Positions 1 to 10,819 of a DNA stretch of 64,000 bases are shown one piece after another. Origin of the DNA: Amycolatopsis azurea DSM 43854 (GTDB taxonomy: Bacteria; Actinomycetota; Actinomycetes; Mycobacteriales; Pseudonocardiaceae). A model generated the notes under the pieces. It worked only from the letters and a program-made list of their open reading frames with translations. It was not told where the DNA came from and did not search any database. The position numbers and the translations under genes were made by a program. Positions within the stretch are counted from its first letter, which is position 1, and every line of letters begins with the position of its first letter. The DNA lies in contig NZ_MUXN01000015.1 in assembly GCF_001995215.1 (NCBI RefSeq), positions 1-64,000 on the forward strand. The letters are read 5' to 3'.

Positions 1-65
1 GCAACAACCGATTGAGACCGCCTGGCTTTCGCGACGCTTCGGTGCCTCCGCCGGCAAGAAGGCCG

Positions 66-120
66 GTCCGTGAAGGCCTCCTTGAGGGACTCTGGGTCCC
101 TCAAGGAGGTCTTCACGGAC
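66..120. terminator. Palindromic terminator-like element downstream of trmI
   Basis: An inverted repeat with 25 bp arms (66-90 and 96-120), one mismatch and a 5 bp loop. The left arm starts GTCCGTGAAGGCCTCC. It lies just past the 3' end of the minus-strand trmI gene, so a hairpin terminator is the simplest reading. There is no T-run. The unit is almost identical to the one at 30711-30763, which suggests a repeat family rather than a unique terminator. Confidence 0.6.
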
Positions 121-168
121 TCAGCACCCGACGGGGAGGGGCACCTCGGTCGGGCAGTATCGGTGGGG

Positions 169-2242
<2,074 letters not shown>

Positions 2243-2370
2243 GTGTCAGAGCGTAGATGCCTAGGTGTGGGGTACCGGTAACCCGCCCTGCCCGTCCGAG
2301 TGGTGTCGGTCATGCCACTCCGGTGCGTCGCGGTCCCGGAACTGTCGGTGCCCGGCGATACCCTCCCTGT

Positions 2371-3264
2371 ATGCCCGACACCGACACGGTCACCGCCGAT
2401 CCGCCGCCCGGCGCCGAAGTCCCGCGCCGTCGGCCGGCCCTGTCCCCGTCGCGTGCCAGCGACTTCAAGCAGTGCCCGCTGCTCTACCGCTTCCGCGCGG
2501 TGGACAGACTGCCCGAGATCCCGACGAAGGCCCAGCTCCGCGGCACGCTGGTGCATTCCGTGCTGGAGCGCCTGTTCTCCCTGCCGCAGGCCGATCGCAC
2601 CCCTCCGCAGGCCAAGGAGCTGCTCGCGCCGGCGTGGGAGGACCTGTCCGCCGAACGTCCGGAGTGGATCGAGCTGTTCGACCAGGACGATCCCGAGGCC
2701 GTCACGTCGTGGCTCTCGTCGGCCGAGCAGCTCGTCGACACCTACTTCGGCCTCGAGGATCCGCGTCGGCTGGAGCCCGAGGCGTGCGAGCTGCACGTCG
2801 AGATCGAGCTGGGTTCCGGAGTGCTGCTTCGCGGCTACGTCGACAGGCTGGACGTGGCACCGACCGGCGAGATCCGTGTCGTCGACTACAAGACCGGCGC
2901 CGCGCCCCGCGAGATCGGCGAGGCCAAGGCGATGTTCCAGATGAAGTTCTACGCCGTGGTCCTCTGGCGGCTTCGCGGTGTCGTGCCGCGCCAGCTGAAA
3001 CTGATGTACCTCACCGACGGCCAGTCCCTCGCCTACACGCCGGACGAGGGCGAGCTGATCCGCTTCGAGCGCACGCTGGAGGCGATCTGGCAGGCGATCC
3101 TCAAAGCGGGCAAGACCGGCGATTTCCGGCCCAATCCGAGCAAACTCTGCGCGTGGTGCGACCACCAGGCGCTCTGCCCGCAGTACGGCGGCACTCCCCC
3201 GCCGTACCCCGGCTGGCCCGAGCCGGATCCCGGCGAGGAGTCCGTATTGGACCGCGCGGACTAG
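2371..3264 (+). CDS. RecB-family PD-(D/E)XK exonuclease with Fe-S cysteines
   Basis: A 297-residue nuclease. The start ATG at 2371 (MPDTDTV) is chosen because upstream codons lack a usable ribosome site. LSPSRASDFKQC places the first cysteine at residue 35. The nuclease core contains VVDYKTG with the expected D-x-K spacing. Near the C-terminus LCAWCDHQALC gives three more cysteines, so the protein can form the iron-sulfur cluster of AddB/Cas4-like nucleases. A standalone RecB domain of this length is common in actinobacteria and is thought to act in DNA repair; the exact role is unknown. The thioesterase gene begins 9 bp after it, suggesting co-transcription. Confidence 0.87.
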   Translation: MPDTDTVTADPPPGAEVPRRRPALSPSRASDFKQCPLLYRFRAVDRLPEIPTKAQLRGTLVHSVLERLFSLPQADRTPPQAKELLAPAWEDLSAERPEWIELFDQDDPEAVTSWLSSAEQLVDTYFGLEDPRRLEPEACELHVEIELGSGVLLRGYVDRLDVAPTGEIRVVDYKTGAAPREIGEAKAMFQMKFYAVVLWRLRGVVPRQLKLMYLTDGQSLAYTPDEGELIRFERTLEAIWQAILKAGKTGDFRPNPSKLCAWCDHQALCPQYGGTPPPYPGWPEPDPGEESVLDRAD

Positions 3265-3273
3265 GGTGCTGCT

Positions 3274-4059
3274 GTGACGGAAGCCTTCTACGTACCGGCC
3301 GGCGAGGGCCTCTACCTCCCGACCCAGCACACCGCGGGCCCGTGGACCCCGGACGCGCAGCACTTCGGGCCGCCTTCGGCGTTGCTGGTCCGCGCGCTCG
3401 AGGAGATCGAAGCGCCGCACGCGAGCCAGTTGGCGCGGGTGACGATCGAGATCCTCGGGCCCGCCCCGCTGAAGGAGCTTTCGGTGCGGGCCTGGGTGGA
3501 ACGGCCGGGACGGTCGGTCGAGTGGCTGGAAGCCGAACTGTCCCACGGCGAGCGGGTCGTCGGCCGCGCCTCGGCGTGGCGGATCGCGACGTCGGACACC
3601 ACCGCGGTGGCCACGGCGGAAGGGCCCGCCCTGCCACCGCCGGACGACCTCCCGACGTCGAACTGGCCGGAGGGCTGGCACGGCGGCTACCTCGACGCCG
3701 TCGAGTGGCGGCGAGTCAAGGGCGCGCTCGACGAGCCCGGTCCGGCGACGGTGTGGGGCCGCCAGCGCGTCGCCCTCGTGGACGGGGAGAAGCCGAGCGC
3801 GCTACAGCGGCTGTTCGTCCTGGCGGACTCCGGCAACGGGATTTCGAATTTTCTCGACCCGCGCGAGTGGTGGTTCATCAACTCCGAGCTGACCGTGCAC
3901 CTGCGCCGCCCGCCGCTGGGCGACTGGATCGGCGTCGACGCGGCCACCCTGGTCGGCCCGAACGGCATCGGCACGGCGACCACGACCCTCCACGACGTCT
4001 CCGGCCCGATCGCCTCCGGAGCGCAGGCTCTTCTGGTGCGACCGCGACAGGCGGGCTGA
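3274..4059 (+). CDS. Thioesterase family protein (TesB-like double hotdog)
   Basis: A 261-residue protein starting at a GTG. The N-terminus (LPTQHTAGPWTPDAQHFGPP) and the C-terminal phrase FLDPREWWFINSELTVHLRR match the double-hotdog acyl-CoA thioesterase group of actinobacteria. These enzymes hydrolyse acyl-CoA thioesters; the natural substrate cannot be read from sequence. It sits 9 bp downstream of the RecB-type nuclease gene, which makes an operon likely without a functional link. The ParA gene begins 67 bp later. Confidence 0.8.
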   Translation: MTEAFYVPAGEGLYLPTQHTAGPWTPDAQHFGPPSALLVRALEEIEAPHASQLARVTIEILGPAPLKELSVRAWVERPGRSVEWLEAELSHGERVVGRASAWRIATSDTTAVATAEGPALPPPDDLPTSNWPEGWHGGYLDAVEWRRVKGALDEPGPATVWGRQRVALVDGEKPSALQRLFVLADSGNGISNFLDPREWWFINSELTVHLRRPPLGDWIGVDAATLVGPNGIGTATTTLHDVSGPIASGAQALLVRPRQAG

Positions 4060-4126
4060 TAGACGCGCTTTCTCGGCGTGTTTCCAATAGCCTTCCCGGA
4101 ACAACAGACACAGGGAGCGCTTCGGC

Positions 4127-5062
4127 ATGCAGATCACCTCGGTGGTCAACCAGAAAGGCGGGGTCGGCAAGACCTCACTCAGCGTGGGCGCGGCGGCCGC
4201 TTTGGCCGAACGCGGCCGCCGGGTGCTGCTGATCGACCTCGACCCACAGGGCCACGCGACGACCGAACTCCTCGGGCTGGACGAAGTGGCCCCCGATATG
4301 CCCAGCCTGGCAAAAGCCCTGACCAAGGTGTGGAAGGGCCCGATCGAAGAACTCGCCGTGCGGCATCCGCGCAGCAACCTCGGCCGGGGTGGCGCGTTCG
4401 ACGTCATCCCGACGTCGCCGGGAATGTTCGACCTGATCCGGCGGCTGGACCAGTTCCGTGTCCCCGGCTGGCAGCTGGCCAGGGTCATCCAGTTCGCGAA
4501 CTACGACCACATCATCATCGACTGCCCGCCTGCCCTCGACGTGCTGACCAACAACGCGCTGGCTGCTTCGCACGGGATCCTGGTGCCGGTGCAGCCGGAC
4601 CGGACGAGCATCCGGGCGCTACGCCTGCTTTCGGACCAGGTGCGTTACGTCGAACAGACCGTCGGCCGTCCGCCGATCGCTTACTACGGCCTGGTTCCGG
4701 GGCTGTACCGCCGCCCGGTCTCGCATTACGCGGCGGCCGCGTTGCAGGAGCTGTACTCGTTCGGGATCCCGATGTTGTCGCACGTCCCGCTCGGCGTGGT
4801 GATGAACGAGGCGGCCGCGCACGGCGTGCCGGTGACGACATACGCGCCGGAAACCCTGCAAGCGCTGTCGTTCCGTGAGATCGCGGAAACGCTGGACGGA
4901 TACGCGACGAACCACCCCGCCCCGGCGATCGTGCCCGCGGACGAGGAGTTCGTCTTCGAGGACTTCATCACCGAGGTCTCGGTGACGCGCAGCGCCAACG
5001 ACAACGGCGCCCGGAAGCGGCTCTACGACCTCATGCCCAAGAAGCCGAACCGGCCCCGATAG
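4127..5062 (+). CDS. ParA/Soj-family ATPase without a ParB partner
   Basis: A 311-residue deviant Walker ATPase. The P-loop KGGVGKTS is at residues 10-17, the A' region reads LIDLDPQGHATTELLG, and the Walker B-like strand reads IIIDCPP. ParA proteins dimerise with ATP and position chromosomes, plasmids or protein complexes. No ParB gene or parS cluster is visible, so this is an orphan ParA that more likely positions a protein cargo. The start ATG at 4127 gives MQITSVVNQ, typical of the family. A palindromic terminator separates it from the convergent hisG gene. Confidence 0.85.
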   Translation: MQITSVVNQKGGVGKTSLSVGAAAALAERGRRVLLIDLDPQGHATTELLGLDEVAPDMPSLAKALTKVWKGPIEELAVRHPRSNLGRGGAFDVIPTSPGMFDLIRRLDQFRVPGWQLARVIQFANYDHIIIDCPPALDVLTNNALAASHGILVPVQPDRTSIRALRLLSDQVRYVEQTVGRPPIAYYGLVPGLYRRPVSHYAAAALQELYSFGIPMLSHVPLGVVMNEAAAHGVPVTTYAPETLQALSFREIAETLDGYATNHPAPAIVPADEEFVFEDFITEVSVTRSANDNGARKRLYDLMPKKPNRPR

Positions 5063-5077
5063 CGAAACCCCGGAACG

Positions 5078-5130
5078 CGCGTGAAGGCCCCCTTCCCTCG
5101 GCTGAGTCGAGGGAAGGCGGCCTTCACGCG
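5078..5130. terminator. Bidirectional palindromic terminator between parA-like gene and hisG
   Basis: Arms 5078-5100 and 5108-5130 (23 bp, one mismatch) surround a 7 bp loop. The outer sequence is CGCGTGAAGGCC. It is the only feature in the 76 bp convergent gap between the ParA gene and hisG, so it probably terminates both transcripts. It shares its arms with the 34496-34548 element. Confidence 0.7.
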
Positions 5131-5138
5131 TAACCGGC

Positions 5139-5984
5139 TTAGAGGCGGCAGGCCCGGATGTCCGAGGCCAAGATGGCCTTCGCGCCGGTCTCGGCGAGTT
5201 CGTCCATGATCCGGTTGACCTCCTTGCGCGGCACCATCGCCCGCACGGCGACCCAGTCCGCGTCGGCGAGCGGCGCGACGGTCGGCGATTCGAGGCCCGG
5301 GGTGATCGCGATGGACGCGTCGAGCAGCGAACGCGGGCAGTCGTAGTCCAGCATCATGTAGTGCTGGGCGAACACGACACCCTGCAGCCGCGCCTTCAGC
5401 TGGTCCTTGGGCCGGGTGTGCTCGGTCCCCGCCCGCTGGAGCAGCACCGCCTCCGATACGCAGATCGGATCGCCGAAGGCCACGAGGTTGTGCTGGCGCA
5501 GCGAACGCCCGGACTCGACGACGTCGGCGATGGCGTCGGCCACCCCGAGCTGGATCGAGATCTCGACGGCGCCGTCGAGGCGGATGACCTCCGCCTCCAC
5601 CCCGCGCTGCTTCAGGTTCTCCCGCACGAGCCTCGGGTACGACGTCGCGAGCCGCTTGCCCTGGAGGTCTTCGACCTGCCAGTCCCGGCCCGAGGGCGCG
5701 GCGTACCGGAAGGTGGACCCGCCGAAGCCGAGGCCGAGGATCTCCTCGACCGGGGCGCCGGAGTCGAGCGCCAGGTCGCGGCCGGTGATGCCGAGGTCCA
5801 GTTCGCCGGATCCGACGTAGATCGCGATGTCCTTGGGGCGCAGGAAGAAGAACTCGACCTCGTTGACCGCGTCCAGCACGGTCAGATCGCGGGCCTCATG
5901 TCGCTTGCGGTAGCCGGCCTCGCCGAGCATCTCCGACGCGGCGGCGGCGAGGGCTCCCTTGTTCGGCACGGCGACACGCAGCAT
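5139..5984 (-). CDS. hisG: ATP phosphoribosyltransferase HisG (long form)
   Basis: The product is 281 residues and catalyses the first step of histidine synthesis, ATP plus PRPP to phosphoribosyl-ATP. [12 protein letters not shown] opens the protein, and [14 protein letters not shown] and [13 protein letters not shown] follow. The C-terminal ACT-like domain ([17 protein letters not shown]) of the long, histidine-inhibited form is present. The ATG at 5984 is chosen because AAGGAGA lies just upstream; a longer frame reaching 6020 would run into hisE. It follows hisE by 32 bp in a two-gene operon, the usual actinobacterial arrangement apart from the main his cluster. Confidence 0.96.
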   Translation of the reverse strand: MLRVAVPNKGALAAAASEMLGEAGYRKRHEARDLTVLDAVNEVEFFFLRPKDIAIYVGSGELDLGITGRDLALDSGAPVEEILGLGFGGSTFRYAAPSGRDWQVEDLQGKRLATSYPRLVRENLKQRGVEAEVIRLDGAVEISIQLGVADAIADVVESGRSLRQHNLVAFGDPICVSEAVLLQRAGTEHTRPKDQLKARLQGVVFAQHYMMLDYDCPRSLLDASIAITPGLESPTVAPLADADWVAVRAMVPRKEVNRIMDELAETGAKAILASDIRACRL

Positions 5985-6016
5985 TGCTTCTCCTTGGTTC
6001 TCCGGACGCGGACGCG

Positions 6017-6280
6017 TCACAGGTACCGGTACACGTCCTCTTTCGACAGGCCTCGGCCGATCATCAGCACCTGCAACCGGTACAGCAGCTGTGAAATCTC
6101 CTCCGCGAGCCTATCGTCGGATTCGTGCTCGGCGGCGATCCACACCTCGCCCGCTTCTTCGAGCACCTTCTTGCCCTGTGCGTGCACTCCCGCGTCCAGC
6201 GCGGCGACGGTGCCGGAACCGTCGGGGCGCGTACGGGCGCGCTCGGTAAGCTCGGCGAACAGCTCATCGAAGGTCTTCAC
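6017..6280 (-). CDS. hisE: Phosphoribosyl-ATP pyrophosphatase HisE
   Basis: An 87-residue protein that hydrolyses phosphoribosyl-ATP to phosphoribosyl-AMP, the second step of histidine synthesis. It shows the MazG-like helical pattern [18 protein letters not shown] with acidic magnesium ligands, then [15 protein letters not shown]. The GTG at 6280 (reading KTFDELF) gives the usual family length. hisG lies directly downstream, so the two enzymes acting in sequence are encoded together. Confidence 0.95.
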   Translation of the reverse strand: MKTFDELFAELTERARTRPDGSGTVAALDAGVHAQGKKVLEEAGEVWIAAEHESDDRLAEEISQLLYRLQVLMIGRGLSKEDVYRYL

Positions 6281-6352
6281 AGTCTGGAGATCTTTCCATC
6301 CGCGCTCGCGTCGCGCTGCCCCGGGCCGGTGTGTTGCCGCCGGAATCACACC

Positions 6353-6844
6353 TCAAAACAGCGCCGCCCCGCCACGCTCGAAGTCGAGCAGGTGCCGCTT
6401 CCGTTCGACGCCGCCGCCGTAACCGGTCAGATCACCGTTGGAGCCGATCACGCGATGACACGGCACGATGATGCCGATCGGGTTCTTCCCGTTCGCGAGC
6501 CCGACGGCGCGCGACGCGGTGGGCTTGCCGAGCCGGTCGGCGAGTTCGCCGTAGGAGACCGTCTCGCCATACGGGATCCCGAGCAGTCCTTCCCAGACCA
6601 TCCGCTGGAACTCGGTGCCGCCGAAGCTCAGCGGAAGATCGAAGTCCGTCCGCTGACCGGCGAAGTACTCCTTCAGCTGTTTCCCGGTCTCCATGAAGAT
6701 CGGCGCGCCCGGATCCGGGTGGCCGAAGGTCTCCTCGGCAGGCCGGTGCCGCTGCTGAACCATGTACAGGCCGCAGAGGCTCTCGCCGTCCGCGACCAGG
6801 GTCAGCCGGTCGTACGGGCTGTCGATGACGGTGTGCGTGCGCAT
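6353..6844 (-). CDS. ogt: Methylated-DNA--protein-cysteine S-methyltransferase (Ogt)
   Basis: A 163-residue suicide repair protein that moves the methyl group from O6-methylguanine to its own cysteine. PCHRV at 128-132 carries the acceptor Cys, preceded by the helix-turn-helix region [23 protein letters not shown]. The start ATG at 6844 lies 16 bp after the stop of the Ada-AlkA gene on the same strand, so the two alkylation-repair genes probably form one operon and respond together to methylation damage. Confidence 0.95.
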   Translation of the reverse strand: MRTHTVIDSPYDRLTLVADGESLCGLYMVQQRHRPAEETFGHPDPGAPIFMETGKQLKEYFAGQRTDFDLPLSFGGTEFQRMVWEGLLGIPYGETVSYGELADRLGKPTASRAVGLANGKNPIGIIVPCHRVIGSNGDLTGYGGGVERKRHLLDFERGGAALF

Positions 6845-6860
6845 GGACGCTCCTCGGAAC

Positions 6861-8324
6861 TCAGGCGGCGGGCAGCCGGTTGATCGGGTGGTCCCCGGTC
6901 GCCCAGAGGTGTTGGACGGCGTAGGCGCGCCACGGGCGCCAGTGCTCGGCGTGCGCGGCGAACGCGGCCGGGGTGAGCCCGAGCCCCTTCGCGGCGATCT
7001 TGACGCCGAGGTCGGTCGGCAGGAACGCGTCCGGGTCGCCGAGCGAGCGCATCGCGATGCTCTCGACGGTCCACGGGCCGAAACCGGGCAACGCGTGCAG
7101 CCGCTCCCTGGCGCGCTGCCAGTCGCTGCCCGCGCCGAGGTCGAGTTCGCCGTCGTTCAGCTCGGCGACGAGACCGAGCAGAGTCCGCTTGCGGCTCTGC
7201 GGCATCGCGAGGCTCTCCGGGTCGATCTCCGCGAGCGCGGCGGCGTCCGGGAAGACGTGGGTGAGACCGCCCTCCGGATCGTCGACGGGCTCGCCGTGCG
7301 CGAGGACCAGCCGGGCGGCGTGGGTGCGAGCGGCGGCGGTGGACACCTGCTGGCCCAGGACGGCCCGGACGGCGAACTCGTCGCCGTCGACCGTCCTCGG
7401 CACCCTCCTGCCCGGTGCGGCGGCCACGAGCGGCCCGAGCAACCCGTCCGCGACCAAGGCCTCGTCGACCGCGACCGGGTCGGCGTCGAGGTCGAGCAGG
7501 CGGCGGCAGCGGCTGATCGCGGTCGAGAGGTCCCGCAGGTCCGCCAGGGTGAGCCGGCAGCCGATGTGGCCGTCTTCGGGTTTGAGCGCGACGACGGCAG
7601 GACCGTGCGGCAACCGCAGCGTCCGCCGGTACGCGCCGTCGTGCCATTCCTCGACACCGGGGACGCCGGTCGCGACCAGATGCCCGAAGAGGTTGTCCGG
7701 GAACAACGGCTTGCGGTACGGCAAGCGCAGATTCAGCGTCCCTGGCGCGGTCGCCGGCGCGGTGCGGACGCGGGCCCGAAGCTCGGTCGGGGACAGCGCG
7801 AAGACCTCGCGGACGGTGTCGTTGAAGGTCCGGACGCTGCCGAACCCCGCGGCGAGGGCGACGTCGATCATCGACAGGCCGGTCGTCTCGATCAGCAGCC
7901 GTGCCGTCTGCGCGCGCTGCGCGCGGGCGAGGCTGAGCGGGCCCGCGCCGAGTTCGGCGCGCACGTGCCGCTCGACCTGCCGGACGCTGTAGCCCAGCCG
8001 GGCGGCCAGCCCGCTCACGCCGTCGGTGTCGACGACGCCGTCGGCGATCAGCCGCATCGCCCTGGCCACCAGGTCCGCCCGCTCGTTCCATTGCGGCGAA
8101 CCGGGGCTCGCGTCCGGGCGGCACCGTTTGCAGGCGCGGAACCCGGCCTCCTGAGCGGCCGCCGCGCTCGGGTAGAACGACATGTTCTCCGGTTTGGGCG
8201 GGACGACGGGGCAGCTCGCCCGGCAGTAGATCCGCGTCGTCAGGACGGCGGTGAAGAACCAGCCGTCGAACCGGGCGTCCTTCGCCTGGACCGCCCGTAC
8301 GCAGCGCTCGAAATCCTCATGCAC
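6861..8324 (-). CDS. Ada/AlkA fusion: methyl-sensing AraC activator plus 3-methyladenine DNA glycosylase
   Basis: A 487-residue, three-part protein. The N-terminal Ada zinc domain has Cys34, Cys38, Cys65 and Cys68, the ligands that accept a methyl group from phosphotriesters. An AraC-type helix-turn-helix follows at about 85-185 ([16 protein letters not shown]). The C-terminal half is an AlkA glycosylase with the helix-hairpin-helix [18 protein letters not shown] and a catalytic Asp in FLPTDLG. Methylation of the N-domain would activate transcription of this gene and ogt while the glycosylase excises damaged bases. The Ogt domain of enteric Ada is missing here and is supplied by the next gene. 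The start is a GTG at 8324. Confidence 0.93.
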   Translation of the reverse strand: MHEDFERCVRAVQAKDARFDGWFFTAVLTTRIYCRASCPVVPPKPENMSFYPSAAAAQEAGFRACKRCRPDASPGSPQWNERADLVARAMRLIADGVVDTDGVSGLAARLGYSVRQVERHVRAELGAGPLSLARAQRAQTARLLIETTGLSMIDVALAAGFGSVRTFNDTVREVFALSPTELRARVRTAPATAPGTLNLRLPYRKPLFPDNLFGHLVATGVPGVEEWHDGAYRRTLRLPHGPAVVALKPEDGHIGCRLTLADLRDLSTAISRCRRLLDLDADPVAVDEALVADGLLGPLVAAAPGRRVPRTVDGDEFAVRAVLGQQVSTAAARTHAARLVLAHGEPVDDPEGGLTHVFPDAAALAEIDPESLAMPQSRKRTLLGLVAELNDGELDLGAGSDWQRARERLHALPGFGPWTVESIAMRSLGDPDAFLPTDLGVKIAAKGLGLTPAAFAAHAEHWRPWRAYAVQHLWATGDHPINRLPAA

Positions 8325-8379
8325 CGGGCAAGCATCACCGACTCCGCCACCCAGGTCTAGCGGAAATGCGACATGGCGG

Positions 8380-9060
8380 TCAGGGCAGGAGCGCGGTCAG
8401 CGTGGGCACGTCGAGGCCGACCAGCGACGAGCGGAACACCCGCCGCTCTCCCGGTTCGACGTCGACGTCGTTCGGGATCACCACGACCGTGCAGCCCGCC
8501 GCCTCGGCGGATGCCGCGCCCGGCGGGGAATCCTCGATCGCGACGCACCGGGAAGCGGGGACTCCCAGCAACTCCGTCGCCAGCCGATAGGGCCGCGCGT
8601 CCGGCTTGTTCAGACCATCGACCTCGTCGCCGCAGACGGTGGCGGCGAAGTACTCGCGGCCGATCGTGTTGAGCGCGAGTTCGGTCAGCGACCGTTCGGT
8701 GGAGGTGACCAGCGCCATCGGGACACCCTTGGTGCGCAACAGTTCGAGCAGTTCCTGCGCGCCGGGGCGCCACGGGAGAGGGCCGTCGAAGAGGTTGGCG
8801 GTCCGCTTGCGGATCCACTCCCCCATCTCCGCGATCGACTCGGGGGTGACGGGTTTTCCGCACACTTCCAGCAGGAACGCGGCCGTGTCGTCCATATTGG
8901 ACCCGACGAGACTCAGGCGCTGCTCCTCGGTCAGCGTGCCGCCGAGTGTTTCGACGGCCTCGTAGAGGGCGACGTCCCACAGCTTCTCCGAGTCGACCAG
9001 CGTGCCGTCCATATCCCACAGCACGGCGGCGAGTCCGTCCAGTGTGGACGGTTCGGTCAC
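8380..9060 (-). CDS. HAD-superfamily phosphatase/phosphoglucomutase-like hydrolase
   Basis: A 226-residue HAD hydrolase. The nucleophile motif VLWDMDGTLVDSE is at 13-25, motif II lies in LVTSTERS, and motif IV in CVAIEDSPPGAASA. The alpha-helical cap between motifs I and II is of the beta-phosphoglucomutase type. The substrate is probably a phosphorylated sugar or other small metabolite. The GTG at 9060 follows a GGGGGAG ribosome site. It is divergent from PAC2, and the 190 bp between them contains no gene that I can support. Confidence 0.88.
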   Translation of the reverse strand: MTEPSTLDGLAAVLWDMDGTLVDSEKLWDVALYEAVETLGGTLTEEQRLSLVGSNMDDTAAFLLEVCGKPVTPESIAEMGEWIRKRTANLFDGPLPWRPGAQELLELLRTKGVPMALVTSTERSLTELALNTIGREYFAATVCGDEVDGLNKPDARPYRLATELLGVPASRCVAIEDSPPGAASAEAAGCTVVVIPNDVDVEPGERRVFRSSLVGLDVPTLTALLP

Positions 9061-9250
9061 GGCTCCCCCTCATGATCGGGTCCTGCACGATCCAACGTTC
9101 CGTACCCCACGGTAGCCGAGCCTCGATCACACCCACGCCGAGGCATCGCGCCTGAATTGTCGCGGTAGGGAACATCTGCGTAGTTCGCCCTGAGCGAAGG
9201 CGATCGGACATGCTCAACGGTGAATACCCGCCTGGTCGTAGGCTGGTCCG

Positions 9251-10150
9251 GTGAGTGAGCCCGTCGACGAGACCCAGCGGCCCGGCCGCGACCACCCGGA
9301 TGACACCAAGCCGATCATGATCGTCGCCTTCGAAGGATGGAACGACGCAGGTGACGCGGCCAGCCGGGCGGTCGAGCATCTTCAGCTCAACTGGGATGCG
9401 ACCCCGCTGAGCGAGCTGAGTCCGGACGAGTACTACGACTTCCAGGTGAGCAGACCGACCGTGCGCATGGTGGACGGTGTCACCCGAAGGGTCGACTGGC
9501 CGACCACGCGGCTCTCGGTGTGCCGCCCGGAGGGCCTCAGCCGGGACATCGTGCTGGTCCAGGGACCCGAACCGAACATGCGCTGGCGCGCCTTCTGCGC
9601 CGAGCTGCTGGAGCACATCCAGCAACTGGACGTGGCCACCGTCGTCACCCTCGGCGCGCTGTTGGCCGACACCGCGCACACCCGGCCCGTCCCGGTCACC
9701 GGGACGGCGTACGACAAGGACACCGCTTCGCAGTTCGGCCTGGAGCTGAACAACTACCAGGGCCCGACCGGCATCGTCGGGGTCCTGCAGGACTACTGCG
9801 TGCAGGCGGGCGTCCCGGCCGTGTCGATCTGGGCGGCCGTGCCGCACTACGTCTCGCATCCGCCGTCACCCAAGGCCACGCTGGCGCTGCTGCACAAGCT
9901 TGAGGACGTCCTCGACGTCGAGATCCCGCTCGGCGCCCTTCCCGAGCAGGCCGAGGAGTGGCAGCGGACGGTCACCGAGATGGCCGAAGAGGACGAGGAG
10001 ATCAGCGAGTACGTCCGGGGGCTCGAGGAGCGCGGCGACGCGGAGACCGAGTTCACGCTCGACGACGTGAGCGGGGACAAGATCGCGGCCGAGTTCGAGC
10101 GGTACCTGCGGCGCCGTCGTCCCGGGCAGGACGGTCCCGGACGCGGCTGA
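9251..10150 (+). CDS. PAC2 family protein (proteasome assembly chaperone-like)
   Basis: A 299-residue PAC2 protein. Typical phrases are PIMIVAFEGWNDAGDAASRA at the start, VTLGALLADTAHTRPVPVTG and AVPHYVSHPPSPKATLALL. The C-terminal 50 residues are acidic and probably flexible. In actinobacteria these proteins are linked by context to proteasome genes; a direct chaperone role has not been shown for this one. It starts at a GTG. Its stop lies 4 bp before the palindrome-rich intergenic element at 10155. Confidence 0.88.
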   Translation: MSEPVDETQRPGRDHPDDTKPIMIVAFEGWNDAGDAASRAVEHLQLNWDATPLSELSPDEYYDFQVSRPTVRMVDGVTRRVDWPTTRLSVCRPEGLSRDIVLVQGPEPNMRWRAFCAELLEHIQQLDVATVVTLGALLADTAHTRPVPVTGTAYDKDTASQFGLELNNYQGPTGIVGVLQDYCVQAGVPAVSIWAAVPHYVSHPPSPKATLALLHKLEDVLDVEIPLGALPEQAEEWQRTVTEMAEEDEEISEYVRGLEERGDAETEFTLDDVSGDKIAAEFERYLRRRRPGQDGPGRG

Positions 10151-10246
10151 GGTCTCGTGAGTGGTAAGTCGCGTTAGAGCGGACCGGTCTTTACCTACCC
10201 TCGCCTGAACTGCGCGAGGGTGGCGGTTCGGCGGTTTCCGGGGCTC

Positions 10247-10293
10247 GACGATGAAGGAATTGGGACGTTGAACGTCCCGATTCCTTCATCGTC
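10247..10293. repeat. Inner palindrome 1 of the 10155 element
   Basis: Arms of 23 bp with one mismatch around a single central base. The left arm starts GACGATGAAGGAAT. On a plus-strand transcript the mismatch becomes a U-G pair, so the hairpin would be almost continuous. Confidence 0.7.
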
Positions 10294-10331
10294 ATTCCTG
10301 CATGGTCGCACGGTGTCGCCCGGCTTCGGAG

Positions 10332-10386
10332 CTTGATCAACGGAGGATCCGGGACACTCCGCGTCCCCGATCCTCCGTTGATCAAG
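10332..10386. repeat. Inner palindrome 2 of the 10155 element
   Basis: Arms of 24 bp with one mismatch and a 7 bp loop, starting CTTGATCAACGGAGGATC. Its sequence is unrelated to the neighbouring palindromes, so the shared property is shape rather than primary sequence. Confidence 0.7.
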
Positions 10387-10420
10387 ATCGCGCCGGTCAC
10401 GACCGGTGACAGACGACGTC

Positions 10421-10465
10421 ACGGGGGAAGATTCCGGACGTTCAACGGCCGGAATCCTCCCCCGT
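10421..10465. repeat. Inner palindrome 3 of the 10155 element
   Basis: Arms of 17 bp (10421-10437 and 10449-10465) with one mismatch, starting ACGGGGGAAGATTCCGG. It lies 14 bp before the right terminal repeat of the element. Confidence 0.65.
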
Positions 10466-10558
10466 CGACCACACCGATGGGTAGGTAAATACGAGTCCGT
10501 TAGAACGCGACTCACCACTCACGACCCACACGACAGGGCGGCCGGGTCAGTGGCTCCG

Positions 10559-10619
10559 CGCGACCGGTCCGGTCGCGAAGGGAGCCTTCACCGCATCGCA
10601 TGCGAGGAAGGCTCCCTTC
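10559..10619. repeat. Two adjoining palindromes between the 10155 and 10660 repeats
   Basis: CGCGACCG-GTC-CGGTCGCG at 10559-10577 is a perfect 8 bp arm palindrome. The arms GAAGGGAGCCTTC (10577-10589) and GAAGGCTCCCTTC (10607-10619) form a second perfect 13 bp inverted repeat. The second resembles the AAGG-rich terminator-like family seen elsewhere in the window. Confidence 0.55.
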
Positions 10620-10659
10620 AGCCCGAGGAACAGGGGCGGTGAGTGGCCGGTCGAGCGGG

Positions 10660-10702
10660 TCGTGAGTGGTAAGTCGCGTTAGAACACCACTTACCACTCA
10701 CG
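10660..10702. repeat. Head-to-head copy of the TCGTGAGTGGTAAGT end repeat
   Basis: CGTGAGTGGTAAGT at 10661-10674 is followed by its exact inverse at 10689-10702. The left half continues CGCGTTAGA exactly as the left end of the 370 bp element does. It looks like two element ends fused with no inner payload. Confidence 0.65.
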
Positions 10703-10742
10703 ACCACCTGGACCGGCCCAGCGCGCTCTGGCGAGAGTTGGT

Positions 10743-10795
10743 GTTGCGAAAGCCACGTTCGCAACCTTCAGCGTTGCGAACGTGGCTTTCACAAC
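10743..10795. terminator. Palindromic terminator-like element upstream of metallophosphoesterase stop
   Basis: Arms 10743-10765 and 10773-10795 (23 bp, one mismatch) start GTTGCGAAAGCCACGTTCGC. The arm itself contains a second smaller inverted repeat (GTTGCGAA and TTCGCAAC). It lies 24 bp beyond the stop of the minus-strand metallophosphoesterase and is placed to terminate it. Confidence 0.6.
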
Positions 10796-10819
10796 GCCGA
10801 CCGGCGAGACCAACCCACC

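Larger units (their letters stand above)
10155..10524. repeat. MITE-like 370 bp element with 46 bp terminal inverted repeats
   Basis: The ends 10155-10200 and 10479-10524 are inverted copies matching at 39 of 46 positions. They begin TCGTGAGTGGTAAGTCGCGT on the left and TCGTGAGTGGTGAGTCGCGT on the right, and both finish TTTACCTACCC. Between them are three further palindromes (10247, 10332 and 10421). No protein-coding gene is present. The shape resembles a non-autonomous mobile element, but no target-site duplication is obvious. It fills most of the convergent gap between PAC2 and the metallophosphoesterase gene. Confidence 0.65.

Noticed and set aside
2-73. Open frame reading IETAWLSRRFGASAGKKAGP before the first palindrome
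   Set aside because: It could be the tail of a plus-strand gene, but 23 codons with no recognisable domain are too few to support a call.
10155-10795. CRISPR array
   Set aside because: The repeats are inverted and of several unrelated sequences, not direct repeats with spacers, and no cas gene is near.
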